DNA of 64,000 nt from Thiocystis violacea. Lineage in GTDB: Bacteria; Pseudomonadota; Gammaproteobacteria; Chromatiales; Chromatiaceae. The stretch's first letter is position 1. Each line of letters starts with the position of its first letter. Where the stretch lies: positions 45,432-109,431 of the forward strand of contig NZ_NRRG01000010.1 in the NCBI RefSeq assembly GCF_016583575.1, given 5' to 3'. The translations under genes were made by a program, and so were the position numbers. Below are positions 32,970 through 41,295 of the stretch, in pieces. The notes below the pieces were generated by a model. The model ran no database searches and had not been told where the DNA came from. It worked only from the letters and a program-made list of their open reading frames with translations.

Positions 32970-34301
32970 TCATGGCTTGCGGGTCGCGCCGAGGATGGTC
33001 AGACCCTTGAGGACATTGAGCGCCTCCGACAGTTGAAAATCCTCCATCGCCAGCGGTTTCTTCGATTCCTCGGTCGGCTCGCCACTGGCCGGTGTCTTCT
33101 CATCGAGGTGTCGAACCAGATCCGCCTCCTTCAACGAGCCCGGATCCTGATCGAGGATCGGCTTGAATTCGCCGCGCTCCAGGGTGATGTCGGGCGGAAT
33201 ACCGTGCGCCTGGATCGAGCGCCCCGATGGCGTGTAGTAGCGCGCCGTGGTCAGCTTCAGGGCCGTGGCGTCGTCGATCGGCACGATGGTCTGCACCGAG
33301 CCCTTGCCGAAGGTCTGGGTGCCCATGACGATGGCGCGTTTGTGATCCTGCAAGGCACCGGCGACGATCTCGGAGGCGGAGGCGCTGCCGCCATTGACCA
33401 GAATCACGATCGGGGCTCCACCGAGCACGTCGTCCGGCCCCGCCTTGAACTGCATCTTGCTGTTGTTGACCCGCCCCTCGGTGTACACGATCAGCCCCTC
33501 GGTGAGGAAGGCGTCGCTGACGCCGACCGCGCTGTTCAGAACGCCGCCGGGATTGTTGCGCAGATCGAGAACGAGACCTTTCAGGTCGCCTGCGTTCGCC
33601 TGCTTAAGTTCGTCGAGCGCCTTGAGCATGTCCTCGGTGGTATGGGCTTGAAAATGCGTCAGGCGCAGGTAGCCGAAACCCGGCTCGAGCATTCGGCTCT
33701 TGACGCTCGCCACCTGGATCACGGCGCGCTCGATGACGACCTCGAAGGGCTTCTGGTCGGTTCCGCGCAGGATGGTGAGCTCGATCTTGGTGCCGGGCTT
33801 GCCGCGCATGAGCTTGACGGCCTCGTTCAAGGCCAGGCCCTTCACCGGTTTCTCGTCGATGCGGATGATGATGTCGCCGGCCTGCAAACCGGCGCGATGC
33901 GCGGGCGTGTCGTCGATCGGCGCGATGATCTTGACGAAACCGTCCTCCAGTCCGACCTCGATCCCCAGACCCCCGAATTCACCGCTGGTACCGACTTGCA
34001 GATCCCGATACTCCTCGTCGGCGAGATAGGAGGAATGCGGATCCAGTCCGGACAACATGCCGCGGATCGCGTTCTCGATCAGCGCCTTGTCCTGGACTTC
34101 CTCGACATAGTCTTCCTTGATGCGTCCGAAGACGTCGGCGAAGGTTCTGAGGTCGTCGAGGGGAAGATCCTGCTCGGCCTGTGCCGGTTTCGCGGCTGGT
34201 TTCGCGGTCACGGGTTCGTCGGCAAGGCTGGCGGCCGTGGCGGCAAGGCCGACGATGGTCCCGAGGCACAGCAGCAAGGCGAATTGGAAGCGCATCATCA
34301 T
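32970..34301 (-). CDS. ctpA: carboxyl-terminal processing peptidase (S41, CtpA-type)
   Basis: Periplasmic serine protease of 443 residues with a signal peptide (about 1-25, ending AASLA), a PDZ domain (LGIEVGLEDGFVKIIAPIDDT ... KPVKGLALNEAVKLMRGK) and an S41 catalytic core. The Ser lies in NGGSASASEIVAGALQDHKRA and the Lys in FGKGSVQTI. Start chosen at the first of three consecutive ATGs (34301, 34298, 34295); the open frame upstream is not signal-like. It overlaps the envC stop by four bases, and the envC-ctpA pair is conserved in gammaproteobacteria. Acts in cell-envelope turnover. Confidence 0.93.
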   Translation of the reverse strand: MMMRFQFALLLCLGTIVGLAATAASLADEPVTAKPAAKPAQAEQDLPLDDLRTFADVFGRIKEDYVEEVQDKALIENAIRGMLSGLDPHSSYLADEEYRDLQVGTSGEFGGLGIEVGLEDGFVKIIAPIDDTPAHRAGLQAGDIIIRIDEKPVKGLALNEAVKLMRGKPGTKIELTILRGTDQKPFEVVIERAVIQVASVKSRMLEPGFGYLRLTHFQAHTTEDMLKALDELKQANAGDLKGLVLDLRNNPGGVLNSAVGVSDAFLTEGLIVYTEGRVNNSKMQFKAGPDDVLGGAPIVILVNGGSASASEIVAGALQDHKRAIVMGTQTFGKGSVQTIVPIDDATALKLTTARYYTPSGRSIQAHGIPPDITLERGEFKPILDQDPGSLKEADLVRHLDEKTPASGEPTEESKKPLAMEDFQLSEALNVLKGLTILGATRKP

Positions 34302-35806
34302 GATCTCTGACTGACGGGGGTTCTTCGGAACGGACGCGCGGGCGAGCGGCGCGCCTCCAGCATCGCCGGCCGTGACGAGCGGCGATCCACGGATCCCAAA
34401 GGATCGCATGTTTCGGTCCCGTTCGACAGGCTTGGACCCAAGGCGACACCGGTGGTCGTCTCGATCCCTGGCGCTCCCCAACGCGGACCGCCGAACATGG
34501 ACGGGGCCTGGGGAGGAATATCGGGGCTGGCCTGGCGACCCTGCCGGCGATAGCTGGCGCACCAGGTGGCCGGATCCTGCGGCCGGCCATTGTGACGGAT
34601 CGCGAAATAGAGCACCGCCTTGTCTCGTCCCCCGCTGTTACCGCTGAGCGCGATGGCGTCGCCGGTCGAGACCCATTCACCCACCTCCCTGAGCAACGCC
34701 TCGTTATGACCATAGAGGGTCATGTAGCCGTCTCCATGATCGAGAACGATCAACAAACCAAAGCCCCTGAGCCAGTCGGCATGCACCACGCGCCCGTCCT
34801 TGACGGCCCGGACCTCCTCGCCCTCGCGCGCCGCCAGCAGAACCCCGTCCCAATCGATATCCGAGTCTTCCTTGCGCGTACCGAAGGCCGCCAGGACGCG
34901 ATTCTCCACGATCGGCCAGGCGAGCCGGCCCTTGAGCGTCGCGAAGGAGTCGCGCTGGATGTCCAGCTCGGCGCGGATCTGGGCGCGCTGTCTCAGGTGC
35001 TCGATCAACAGCCGCAGGGATTCGGCATCCCGCTTCAGCCCCTCAAGGGTTTGCGCCCGACTGGCGATGGTGCTCTCCAATTGCCTCAGTACCCGGCCCC
35101 GATGCTCCCTGGCCGCCTCCAGCCGGCGTCGCGTGGTCTCCTGGCTCTTGGCCAACTCGGCCAAGCGGTGCGCCTCCTCCTCGGCATTGCGGGCCAGGGT
35201 ATCCAGCCGCTCGGCTCGTTCCTGGACGGCCTGGATACGGTTCATCCGCTCGCGGTTGAAAAAGGCGAAATAGGACATGACCCGGCTGGCCTGGGTCGGA
35301 TCCTCCTGGTTGAGCAGAAGACGCAACCGATCCGCCCGGCCCATCACATAGGCCGTTCGCAGCAATTCGGATAACAGCTCGATTTCCTTCCCGAGGGCCT
35401 CCTGCTCCTCGGCCTGTCGCGACCTCAGCTCTGAGGCGACGCGGCTCTGCTCCTTGACCAGACGAACCAACTCGCGGTTGGCCAGCGAGAGTTCGGCCAC
35501 GTTGCGCTCGCGCGCCTCCAGTTCGGTGATGAGCGCGCGCCGATCCTCCTGACGGCCGATCAGCTCCCGATCGAGGGTCTCGGCCTTGATCTGGATGTCG
35601 CTCAGATCCTGGCGGCGCAACTCGAGCGTCGGATCCGATGGCGCCTCGGCCACCGCCTCGGTTGGCCCAAGCAGCGGAACACCGCTCGACAGGAGCAAGC
35701 AAGCGTAAAGGAATGCCGCGCGAGTGGACAGGCCGGGCGGTAGCGCGCGCGCGCGGCATCCGATGGGCGTTGTCCGGTTCGAGTCGGCGGGGGCGCTAGG
35801 CATCAA
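34298..35806 (-). CDS. envC: EnvC-like murein hydrolase activator (degenerate LytM domain)
   Basis: A 502-residue protein: a signal-like N-terminus (about 1-54), a long coiled-coil (about 60-290), and a LytM/M23 domain (LDHGDGYMTLYGHNEALL). The His of the usual catalytic LHFEIR motif is replaced by Tyr (LYFAIR), as in E. coli EnvC, so it should activate amidases during septum splitting rather than cut peptidoglycan. After the normal end of the domain (PATWCASY) there is an unusual basic, Pro/Ser/Arg-rich tail of about 75 residues. The tail runs up to the ctpA start and could reflect a lost stop or frameshift. Confidence 0.88.
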   Translation of the reverse strand: MMPSAPADSNRTTPIGCRARALPPGLSTRAAFLYACLLLSSGVPLLGPTEAVAEAPSDPTLELRRQDLSDIQIKAETLDRELIGRQEDRRALITELEARERNVAELSLANRELVRLVKEQSRVASELRSRQAEEQEALGKEIELLSELLRTAYVMGRADRLRLLLNQEDPTQASRVMSYFAFFNRERMNRIQAVQERAERLDTLARNAEEEAHRLAELAKSQETTRRRLEAAREHRGRVLRQLESTIASRAQTLEGLKRDAESLRLLIEHLRQRAQIRAELDIQRDSFATLKGRLAWPIVENRVLAAFGTRKEDSDIDWDGVLLAAREGEEVRAVKDGRVVHADWLRGFGLLIVLDHGDGYMTLYGHNEALLREVGEWVSTGDAIALSGNSGGRDKAVLYFAIRHNGRPQDPATWCASYRRQGRQASPDIPPQAPSMFGGPRWGAPGIETTTGVALGPSLSNGTETCDPLGSVDRRSSRPAMLEARRSPARPFRRTPVSQRS

Positions 35807-36000
35807 TGGCGTCCGAGTTGATGGGATCGACTGGCGTTCCTGGGCATGGATCGATGGCGTTGGCGCGAACGCTTAGCAGTCGAACCAGAAAGAGTTTATT
35901 ATTGTATGGTGATAAATCGATTAGATGCGATTCAATGGTAACCAACCTGAGTCATCCTTCCCGTCCGATACTAAGCTTTCCCGAGAGTGGCCACGAGGAG

Positions 36001-36303
36001 ATGGATCTGTTCGCGGATGATGCCGATATCGAGCGCGCCTCACGCTCCCTCAAGGCGATGTCCCATCCGCTACGCCTGAAGATCCTCTGCACGCTCGGGG
36101 ACCAGGAGATCAGCGTTCAGGAAATCGTCGACCACGTTGGAACCTCCCAAAGCAACATCTCGCAGCATCTGGCGATCCTGCGCGACAAGGGTATTCTCGC
36201 CTCGCGCAAGGACGCCAATCGCGTCTATTACAGAGTCAGCGACGGGCGCACGCTGCAATTGATCGGCATGATGCGCGAGGTTTTTTGCCACCACGCCCGC
36301 TAA
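36001..36303 (+). CDS. ArsR-family regulator, SqrR/BigR-like
   Basis: A winged-helix repressor of 100 residues. The recognition helix is in VGTSQSNISQHLAILRDKGI and the wing in RKDANRVYYRVSD. It carries exactly two cysteines, in the second helix (RLKILCTL) and at the C-terminal helix (REVFCHH). These are the positions of the paired cysteines that form a persulfide bridge in SqrR, BigR and YgaV, while the metal-site CxC of ArsR/SmtB is absent. The start at 36001 gives the normal family length, although GAGGAG abuts it closely; an ATG at 35935 would add 22 residues. It precedes a rhodanese gene, so sulfide or persulfide response is a reasonable inference. Confidence 0.82.
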   Translation: MDLFADDADIERASRSLKAMSHPLRLKILCTLGDQEISVQEIVDHVGTSQSNISQHLAILRDKGILASRKDANRVYYRVSDGRTLQLIGMMREVFCHHAR

Positions 36304-36483
36304 CATCCGCTCGACCCCGCCGATCCGGGATGACGCCTGGGCGCGTGATCCTTATACTCTTGCGCCTCTGACCGTTACGGAAATTCTGGATGCGGTGGCC
36401 GACCCCGAAACCGCCGCGCGCCCGCGTCGACATTCCGTCCTCTTCCCGCGCGGCGCCACAACCCTGAGCGAGACAGCCAACCG

Positions 36484-36915
36484 ATGCCGTTCATAGAACA
36501 ACTCGTCGAGTTCGTAGGAAATAACTGGTACCTCTTCCTGGCCCTGATCGTGATTCTCGGACTGCTGACCCACAATCTCATCGTTGGGAGCAAGGGTAGC
36601 GTGGGTCCGCTGCAGGCCACGGAGATGGTCAACCACCGCGACGCGGTCGTGATCGACGTGCGCCCGGCGGCGGATTACGCGCGGGGACACATCATCAACG
36701 CCCTGAACATCCCGATGAACGGATTCAAGAATCAAATGGCCACCCTGAACAAGCACAAGGGCAAACCCATCATCGTGAATTGCCGGTCAGGAGCGCAATC
36801 CTCGGTGGCCTGCGGCCAGCTTCGCAAGGCCGGGTTCGAGGAAGTCTACAACCTCCAGGGCGGCATCATGGCCTGGGAGTCCGCGAGTCTGCCACTGACC
36901 CGTAAAAAACGCTGA
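36484..36915 (+). CDS. membrane-anchored rhodanese-domain protein (YibN-like)
   Basis: A 143-residue protein with one N-terminal membrane helix (about 15-33) and a single rhodanese domain (MVNHRDAVVIDVRPAADYARGH). The active-site loop is CRSGAQSS, with the catalytic Cys. It would transfer sulfane sulfur at the inner membrane. In E. coli yibN-grxC-secB-gpsA form one neighbourhood; here the same order appears without the glutaredoxin gene. It lies 180 bp after the ArsR regulator on the same strand. Confidence 0.93.
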   Translation: MPFIEQLVEFVGNNWYLFLALIVILGLLTHNLIVGSKGSVGPLQATEMVNHRDAVVIDVRPAADYARGHIINALNIPMNGFKNQMATLNKHKGKPIIVNCRSGAQSSVACGQLRKAGFEEVYNLQGGIMAWESASLPLTRKKR

Positions 36916-36984
36916 CCCGGCGGCCCATATTCGTCGCGCGGTCGCCGATCACTTTCCCCCAGAAACTAGCTATCAGGAACTGGC

Positions 36985-37464
36985 ATGGCCGAAGAGCAAC
37001 AAAATTCCGAACGGCAGTTTTCCGTTCAGCGCGTCTACACCAAGGATGTGTCCTTCGAGTCGCCAAACGCGCCGGAGATCTTCAGGGGCGACTGGAAGCC
37101 GCGTCACGAGCTGAACCTCAATACCAAGATCAACCAGCTTGAGGAGCATGTCTACGAGGTCGTGCTCTCGGTGACGGTCACGGCCAAGGTCGAGGAGAAA
37201 ACCGCCTTCCTGGTCGAGGTGCATCAGGCCGGGATTTTCACCGAACAGGGCTTCTCCGAGGCGGAACTGGGCCCCCTGCTGGGCGCCTATTGCCCGACCC
37301 TGCTCTTTCCCTACGCGCGCGAGGTGGTGTCCGACCTGGTGGTCAAGGGCAGCTTCCCGCAACTGGTGCTGCAGCATGTCAACTTCGACGTCCTCTTCGC
37401 CCAACACCAACAGCAGGCCGCCGGGCCGGCTGAAACAGGCGGCGACAAGCCGAGCCATCATTGA
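36985..37464 (+). CDS. secB: protein-export chaperone SecB
   Basis: Cytoplasmic tetrameric chaperone that keeps preproteins unfolded and hands them to SecA; 159 residues. Family features include [19 protein letters not shown] at the N-terminus, [13 protein letters not shown], and the C-terminal [24 protein letters not shown] region followed by [12 protein letters not shown]. The start of gpsA overlaps its stop. It lies 69 bp after the rhodanese gene. Confidence 0.97.
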   Translation: MAEEQQNSERQFSVQRVYTKDVSFESPNAPEIFRGDWKPRHELNLNTKINQLEEHVYEVVLSVTVTAKVEEKTAFLVEVHQAGIFTEQGFSEAELGPLLGAYCPTLLFPYAREVVSDLVVKGSFPQLVLQHVNFDVLFAQHQQQAAGPAETGGDKPSHH

Positions 37465-38471
37465 GCGCGAGCGCCCCAGCCAGAATCGCGCTGCTCGGGC
37501 CGGGTTCCTGGGGAACCGCCCTGGGTCTGCTGCTTTGTCGCAATGGTCATGAAGTGCGACTCTGGGGACATGAATCGGCCCAGATCGAGGCCATTCGCCG
37601 CGAGGGCGAGAACCGGCACTTCCTCCCCGGCTTTCCGATCCCCCCGGCCATGGAGGCCACGGATTCACTGGACGTTGCCCTGAGCGAGGCGACCGACTGC
37701 CTGGTGGTCGTCCCGAGCCATGCCTTTCGAGCGGTGGCGCGCCAATTAGCCGACCGCTTGCCCAGTCATTTCGGTGTCGCTTGGGCGACCAAGGGGCTCG
37801 ACGTCGCGAGCGGACAACTGCTTCACACGATCGCCCAGGAGGAACTCGGCGACCGACCACTGGCGGTGATCTCTGGTCCCAGTTTCGCTGGTGAAGTGGC
37901 GAAGGGGCTGCCGACCGCCGTTTCGGTCGCCTCGAATGACATGGATTTCGCCGGGCGGATCGCCGGACGGCTTCACGGTCGGAGTTTCCGCGCCTACACC
38001 AGCACGGACATGATTGGCGTGGAGGTGTGCGGCGCGGCCAAGAACGTGCTCGCCATCGCCACCGGCATCGCGGACGGCCTGGGCTTCGGCGCCAACACCC
38101 GAGCGGCCCTCATCACGCGCGGCCTGGCCGAGCTGATCCGGGTCGGAACCGCCCTGGGTGGGCGGGCCGAGACCTTCACCGGGCTGGCCGGACTCGGCGA
38201 TCTAGTGCTGACCTGTACCGACAATCAATCCCGCAACCGTCGCATGGGGCTCGCCTTGGCGAGCGGCAAGACGGTGGACGAGGCCAAGACGGAGATCGGC
38301 CAGGAGGTCGAGGGCGTGGTTACCGCGCTGGCGGTCAAGCGGCTGTCCGACCGGCTCGGCATCGAGATGCCGATCAGCCATCAGGTCTACCGCGTGCTCT
38401 ATGAGGGCGTATCGCCGGTGGAGGCGACCCGCGCCCTGCTGGAGCGCGAGCCAAAACCGGAGTTCGGCTGA
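37461..38471 (+). CDS. gpsA: NAD(P)-dependent glycerol-3-phosphate dehydrogenase
   Basis: Makes sn-glycerol 3-phosphate from dihydroxyacetone phosphate for phospholipid synthesis; 336 residues. It has the NAD-binding [12 protein letters not shown] at the N-terminus, [24 protein letters not shown], the catalytic Lys in [13 protein letters not shown], and [13 protein letters not shown]. The start is a TTG overlapping the secB stop (TTGA), consistent with coupling; no better ATG exists before the nucleotide-binding motif. Confidence 0.96.
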   Translation: MSASAPARIALLGPGSWGTALGLLLCRNGHEVRLWGHESAQIEAIRREGENRHFLPGFPIPPAMEATDSLDVALSEATDCLVVVPSHAFRAVARQLADRLPSHFGVAWATKGLDVASGQLLHTIAQEELGDRPLAVISGPSFAGEVAKGLPTAVSVASNDMDFAGRIAGRLHGRSFRAYTSTDMIGVEVCGAAKNVLAIATGIADGLGFGANTRAALITRGLAELIRVGTALGGRAETFTGLAGLGDLVLTCTDNQSRNRRMGLALASGKTVDEAKTEIGQEVEGVVTALAVKRLSDRLGIEMPISHQVYRVLYEGVSPVEATRALLEREPKPEFG

Positions 38472-38476
38472 GCGCA

Positions 38477-38956
38477 CTATCCCGGCCAAGGGCTAACCGC
38501 TCCGGCGAACCCTTGCTGACGCCAGGCTTCGTAGAGCAGTACGGCCACCGCGTTGGAGAGATTGAGGCTGCGGTTTCCAGGACGCATCGGGATATGGAGA
38601 CGTTGATCTTCCGGCAAGGAATCCAGGATGGTCGTAGGCAGGCCCCGTGTCTCGGGACCGAACAGAAAGGCATCGGCCGGCTGGAATGAGACGTCCGCGT
38701 AGGCCCTCTGGCCACGGGTACTGATGGCCAGGATCCTTGGACGCCCAAGCCGATCGAGGCAGGCATCCAGCGACTCATGCACGCGGACATCCGCCCACTC
38801 CCGGTAATCGAGTCCGGCGCGTCGCAAGAGTCGGTCGTCGAGAGAGAACCCAAGGGGCTGAATCAGATGCAGACGCGCCCCGATGTTCACGCTCAGACGC
38901 ATCACATTACCCGTGTTGGGCGGGATTTCCGGCTCGTGGAGAATGATGTCGAACAT
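38477..38956 (-). CDS. trmL: tRNA (cytidine/uridine-34 2'-O)-methyltransferase TrmL
   Basis: SPOUT-class methyltransferase for the wobble ribose of tRNA-Leu; 159 residues. It has PEIPPNTGNVMRL near the N-terminus, LFGPETRGLP, and the knot segment IPMRPGNRSLNLSNAVAVLLYEAWRQ. It converges on gpsA with only five bases between stops. The start is divergent from the small gene at 39062, and the two share a short promoter interval. Confidence 0.95.
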   Translation of the reverse strand: MFDIILHEPEIPPNTGNVMRLSVNIGARLHLIQPLGFSLDDRLLRRAGLDYREWADVRVHESLDACLDRLGRPRILAISTRGQRAYADVSFQPADAFLFGPETRGLPTTILDSLPEDQRLHIPMRPGNRSLNLSNAVAVLLYEAWRQQGFAGAVSPWPG

Positions 38957-38966
38957 GGCTTGACGG

Positions 38967-38997
38967 TTGACTCCTTTTCTCGGTCACATGCTATATT
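38967..38997 (+). promoter_or_regulatory. sigma-70-type promoter for the small gene at 39062
   Basis: TTGACT (38967-38972) and TATATT (38992-38997) are separated by 19 bp. A TG one base before the -10 (extended -10) offsets the long spacer. A transcript would start near 39005, leaving a leader of about 57 bases. Confidence 0.6.
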
Positions 38998-39061
38998 AAG
39001 AAATTCGTAACTACTGAAGCCATCCGGCATCATCGGCCCATTTCAATTGGGGGACACCTTC

Positions 39062-39286
39062 ATGAGCGATATCGCCGCGCTAAAACAAGAAAAGCAAGCA
39101 CTGATCGACAAGATGCTGGAGATGCAGAAGCAGTTCATCGAGTACGAACACCAGAACGGCGTCTCCGGAAAGGACTATTGGGCATCCTCCGAAGGCATGC
39201 TGGCGGATTATCGTCAGGAATACATGGATATGGCCAATCGCGTCGTGGATCTTGCCCACGAGATCGTCGGCTCATCCAGACTCTGA
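39062..39286 (+). CDS. small coiled-coil protein, function unknown
   Basis: A 74-residue soluble, acidic, almost fully helical protein: a charged coiled-coil (ALKQEKQALIDKMLEMQKQF), a central GVSGKDYWASSEG turn, then a second helix (YRQEYMDMANRVVDLAHEI). I do not recognise a family with known function. It is a monocistron: an extended -10 promoter lies upstream and a strong terminator 50 bp downstream. The ATG at 39062 is preferred over a TTG at 39047 because GGGGGACA sits 6-13 bases upstream. Its short length, tidy signals and divergent trmL neighbour suggest a real, well-expressed gene. Confidence 0.82.
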   Translation: MSDIAALKQEKQALIDKMLEMQKQFIEYEHQNGVSGKDYWASSEGMLADYRQEYMDMANRVVDLAHEIVGSSRL

Positions 39287-39336
39287 GACCGGTTGGTCGG
39301 TGCGATCCGCGACCAGGCGGATCGGCTCTGGGAACG

Positions 39337-39364
39337 AAAACCCGCGCTAAAGCGCGGGGTTTTT
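39337..39364. terminator. intrinsic terminator, probably bidirectional
   Basis: Stem CCCGCGCT (39341-39348), loop AA, AGCGCGGG (39351-39358), then GT and a T tract; an A tract (39337-39340) precedes the stem. It ends the small + strand gene and could also stop the ntrC/39406 transcript coming from the right. Confidence 0.88.
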
Positions 39365-39405
39365 ATTCGTGGACTCATGCTGCCGCGATCGCGTTGGCGA
39401 GCCCG

Positions 39406-39822
39406 TCAACCGGACAAGGCGGCTTGTCCCGAACGCAGATGCTCGATGTATTTCGGGGTATCGCGCATCGTCAGACGCACCGAGGTTCCGATGGCGAGCA
39501 GCGTTTCGTCGGTGCCCTGGAAACGGAGTTCACAGCGGATATGGCCCCGACTTTCGAATGGAACGGGGATCATGTCGCGATAGGTGTAGATATTCTCGTC
39601 GAGATCACCCCCGGCGCAGACCAGCGGAGCCTCGGGTAGCGGTGACGGCATCTCGACCTCATCGATCATCAGGCTTCCGGCCTGCCACCAGCGCGTCCTT
39701 TCCTCCGACCCGGTCATGGTCTTGACCAGATAGGCGCGCGAGAACTGAATGTCGAGACGGCCCTCCGCGACTGTGATCGACTCGATCTCCGAGCCATTGA
39801 GATCAATATTGGTACTGTCCAA
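39406..39822 (-). CDS. conserved hypothetical protein
   Basis: A 138-residue soluble protein with no signal peptide or membrane helix. It looks beta-rich: ESITVAEGRLDIQFSRAYLV, then TRWWQAGSLMIDEVEMP, then HIRCELRFQGTDETLLAIG. This alternation of strands suggests a small barrel or sandwich, but I cannot name a family. It starts 21 bp after the ntrC stop on the same strand, so it may be the last gene of the ntrBC transcript; a terminator follows at 39337-39364. Coding potential is supported by composition, context and clean spacing. Confidence 0.7.
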   Translation of the reverse strand: MDSTNIDLNGSEIESITVAEGRLDIQFSRAYLVKTMTGSEERTRWWQAGSLMIDEVEMPSPLPEAPLVCAGGDLDENIYTYRDMIPVPFESRGHIRCELRFQGTDETLLAIGTSVRLTMRDTPKYIEHLRSGQAALSG

Positions 39823-39843
39823 GCGAACCTCCTGGGAATGACA

Positions 39844-41295
39844 TCAGGGCGTATCGGGGCGCGACTCGGAGGGCGCGTCCAGGTCGCTGCCGACCTCCTC
39901 TCCCTCCAAACGCAATTCCTTGATCTTACGTGTGAGGGTATTGCGCCCCCATCCCAAGAGCCTGGCCGCCTCCTGACGCCGGCCTCCGGTATGCTCAAGC
40001 GCCGTCTGAATGAGGATCTGCTCGAAAACGGGCAAGGCGGTGTTGAGAATCCCCTCCTGTCCCTGCTTGAGGCTATGGCGCGCCCACCGACGCAGGGCGC
40101 TGTCCCATGGATCATCCCGACTGGATTCGCTCAGGGTGGCGCTCAGTTCGGGGGGTAGATCCTCGGCGTGGATATGCTTGCTGGAGGCCATGACGGTCAC
40201 CCAGCGCGCCGTGTTCTCCAGTTGCCGGACGTTACCCGGCCAATCGAGCCGCTGAAGATGATCGATCGCGTCGCGCAGCAGGATCTTCGGTTCGCAGCTC
40301 AGTTCCTTGGCGGCCTGAGCGAGAAAATGCCGCATCAGGACGGGAATGTCCTCGCGCCGGTCACGCAGTGCCGGAAGGTGGATGCGGATGACATTCAGCC
40401 GATGGAAAAGGTCTTCCCGGAAACGGCCCTGACGGACAAGGTTTTCGAGATTCTGATGCGTGGCCGCGATGATCCGCACGTCGACCTTGATCGGGGCGAT
40501 GCCGCCGACCCGATAGAACTCGCCGTCCGCCAGGACGCGCAGCAGCCGGGTCTGCAATTCCGCCGGCATGTCACCGATTTCATCGAGAAAGAGCGTACCC
40601 CCATCGGCCTGTTCGAACCGCCCTTCGCGTCGGGTCTGGGCGCCGGTGAAGGATCCGCGCTCGTGTCCGAATAGCTCCGATTCCAGCAGGTCACGAGGAA
40701 TGGCGGCCATGTTCAAGGCGATGAAGGGGCGATCGCTCCTCGGACTGTGACGATGCAGGGCATGGGCGACCAGTTCCTTCCCTGTCCCCGATTCCCCGTT
40801 GATCAGTACGGTGATGTTGGAGCGAGCCAGGCGCCCGATCGCGCGGAAGACGTCCTGCATCGCCGGCGCCTCGCCGATGATATCCGGCCCCTGCGCGACG
40901 ACGACCTCCTCCGGGCGATCGTCGCGACCGCGACGACAGGCACGACTGACCTGGGACACCGCCTCGTCGAGATCGAAGGGTTTGGGAAGATACTCGAAGG
41001 CGCCGCCGTGAAAGGCCGAGACCGCGCTGTCCAGGTCGGAATGGGCGGTCATGATGATCACCGGCAGACCAGGGTAGCGGTCGGAAACCTGCCGCAGGAG
41101 TTCGAGACCATCGATGCCCGGCATCCGAATGTCGGTCAGGATGACGTCGGGCTGCTCTCGGTGCAGGGCATCCATGACCCCCACGCCATTGGAGAAACAG
41201 GTGACGTGCATCTCGGCCTTGCGCAGGGCGCGATCGAGTACCCAGCGAATCGATCGGTCATCGTCGATGACCCAGACATTGGGCTCTCTAGTCAT
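39844..41295 (-). CDS. ntrC: nitrogen regulation response regulator NtrC
   Basis: Sigma-54 activator, 483 residues. It has a receiver domain ([14 protein letters not shown], phospho-Asp in ILTDIRMPG near residue 54), an AAA+ domain with Walker A GESGTGKE and Walker B LFLDEIGD, and a C-terminal Fis-type helix-turn-helix ([22 protein letters not shown]). The sigma-54 contact loop reads GSFTGA instead of the standard GAFTGA. It overlaps ntrB by eight bases. It should activate glnA and ntrBC when nitrogen is limiting. Confidence 0.95.
   Translation of the reverse strand: MTREPNVWVIDDDRSIRWVLDRALRKAEMHVTCFSNGVGVMDALHREQPDVILTDIRMPGIDGLELLRQVSDRYPGLPVIIMTAHSDLDSAVSAFHGGAFEYLPKPFDLDEAVSQVSRACRRGRDDRPEEVVVAQGPDIIGEAPAMQDVFRAIGRLARSNITVLINGESGTGKELVAHALHRHSPRSDRPFIALNMAAIPRDLLESELFGHERGSFTGAQTRREGRFEQADGGTLFLDEIGDMPAELQTRLLRVLADGEFYRVGGIAPIKVDVRIIAATHQNLENLVRQGRFREDLFHRLNVIRIHLPALRDRREDIPVLMRHFLAQAAKELSCEPKILLRDAIDHLQRLDWPGNVRQLENTARWVTVMASSKHIHAEDLPPELSATLSESSRDDPWDSALRRWARHSLKQGQEGILNTALPVFEQILIQTALEHTGGRRQEAARLLGWGRNTLTRKIKELRLEGEEVGSDLDAPSESRPDTP

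Noticed and set aside
33033..34310. 425-residue + strand open frame
   Set aside because: Antisense shadow of the ctpA protease gene.
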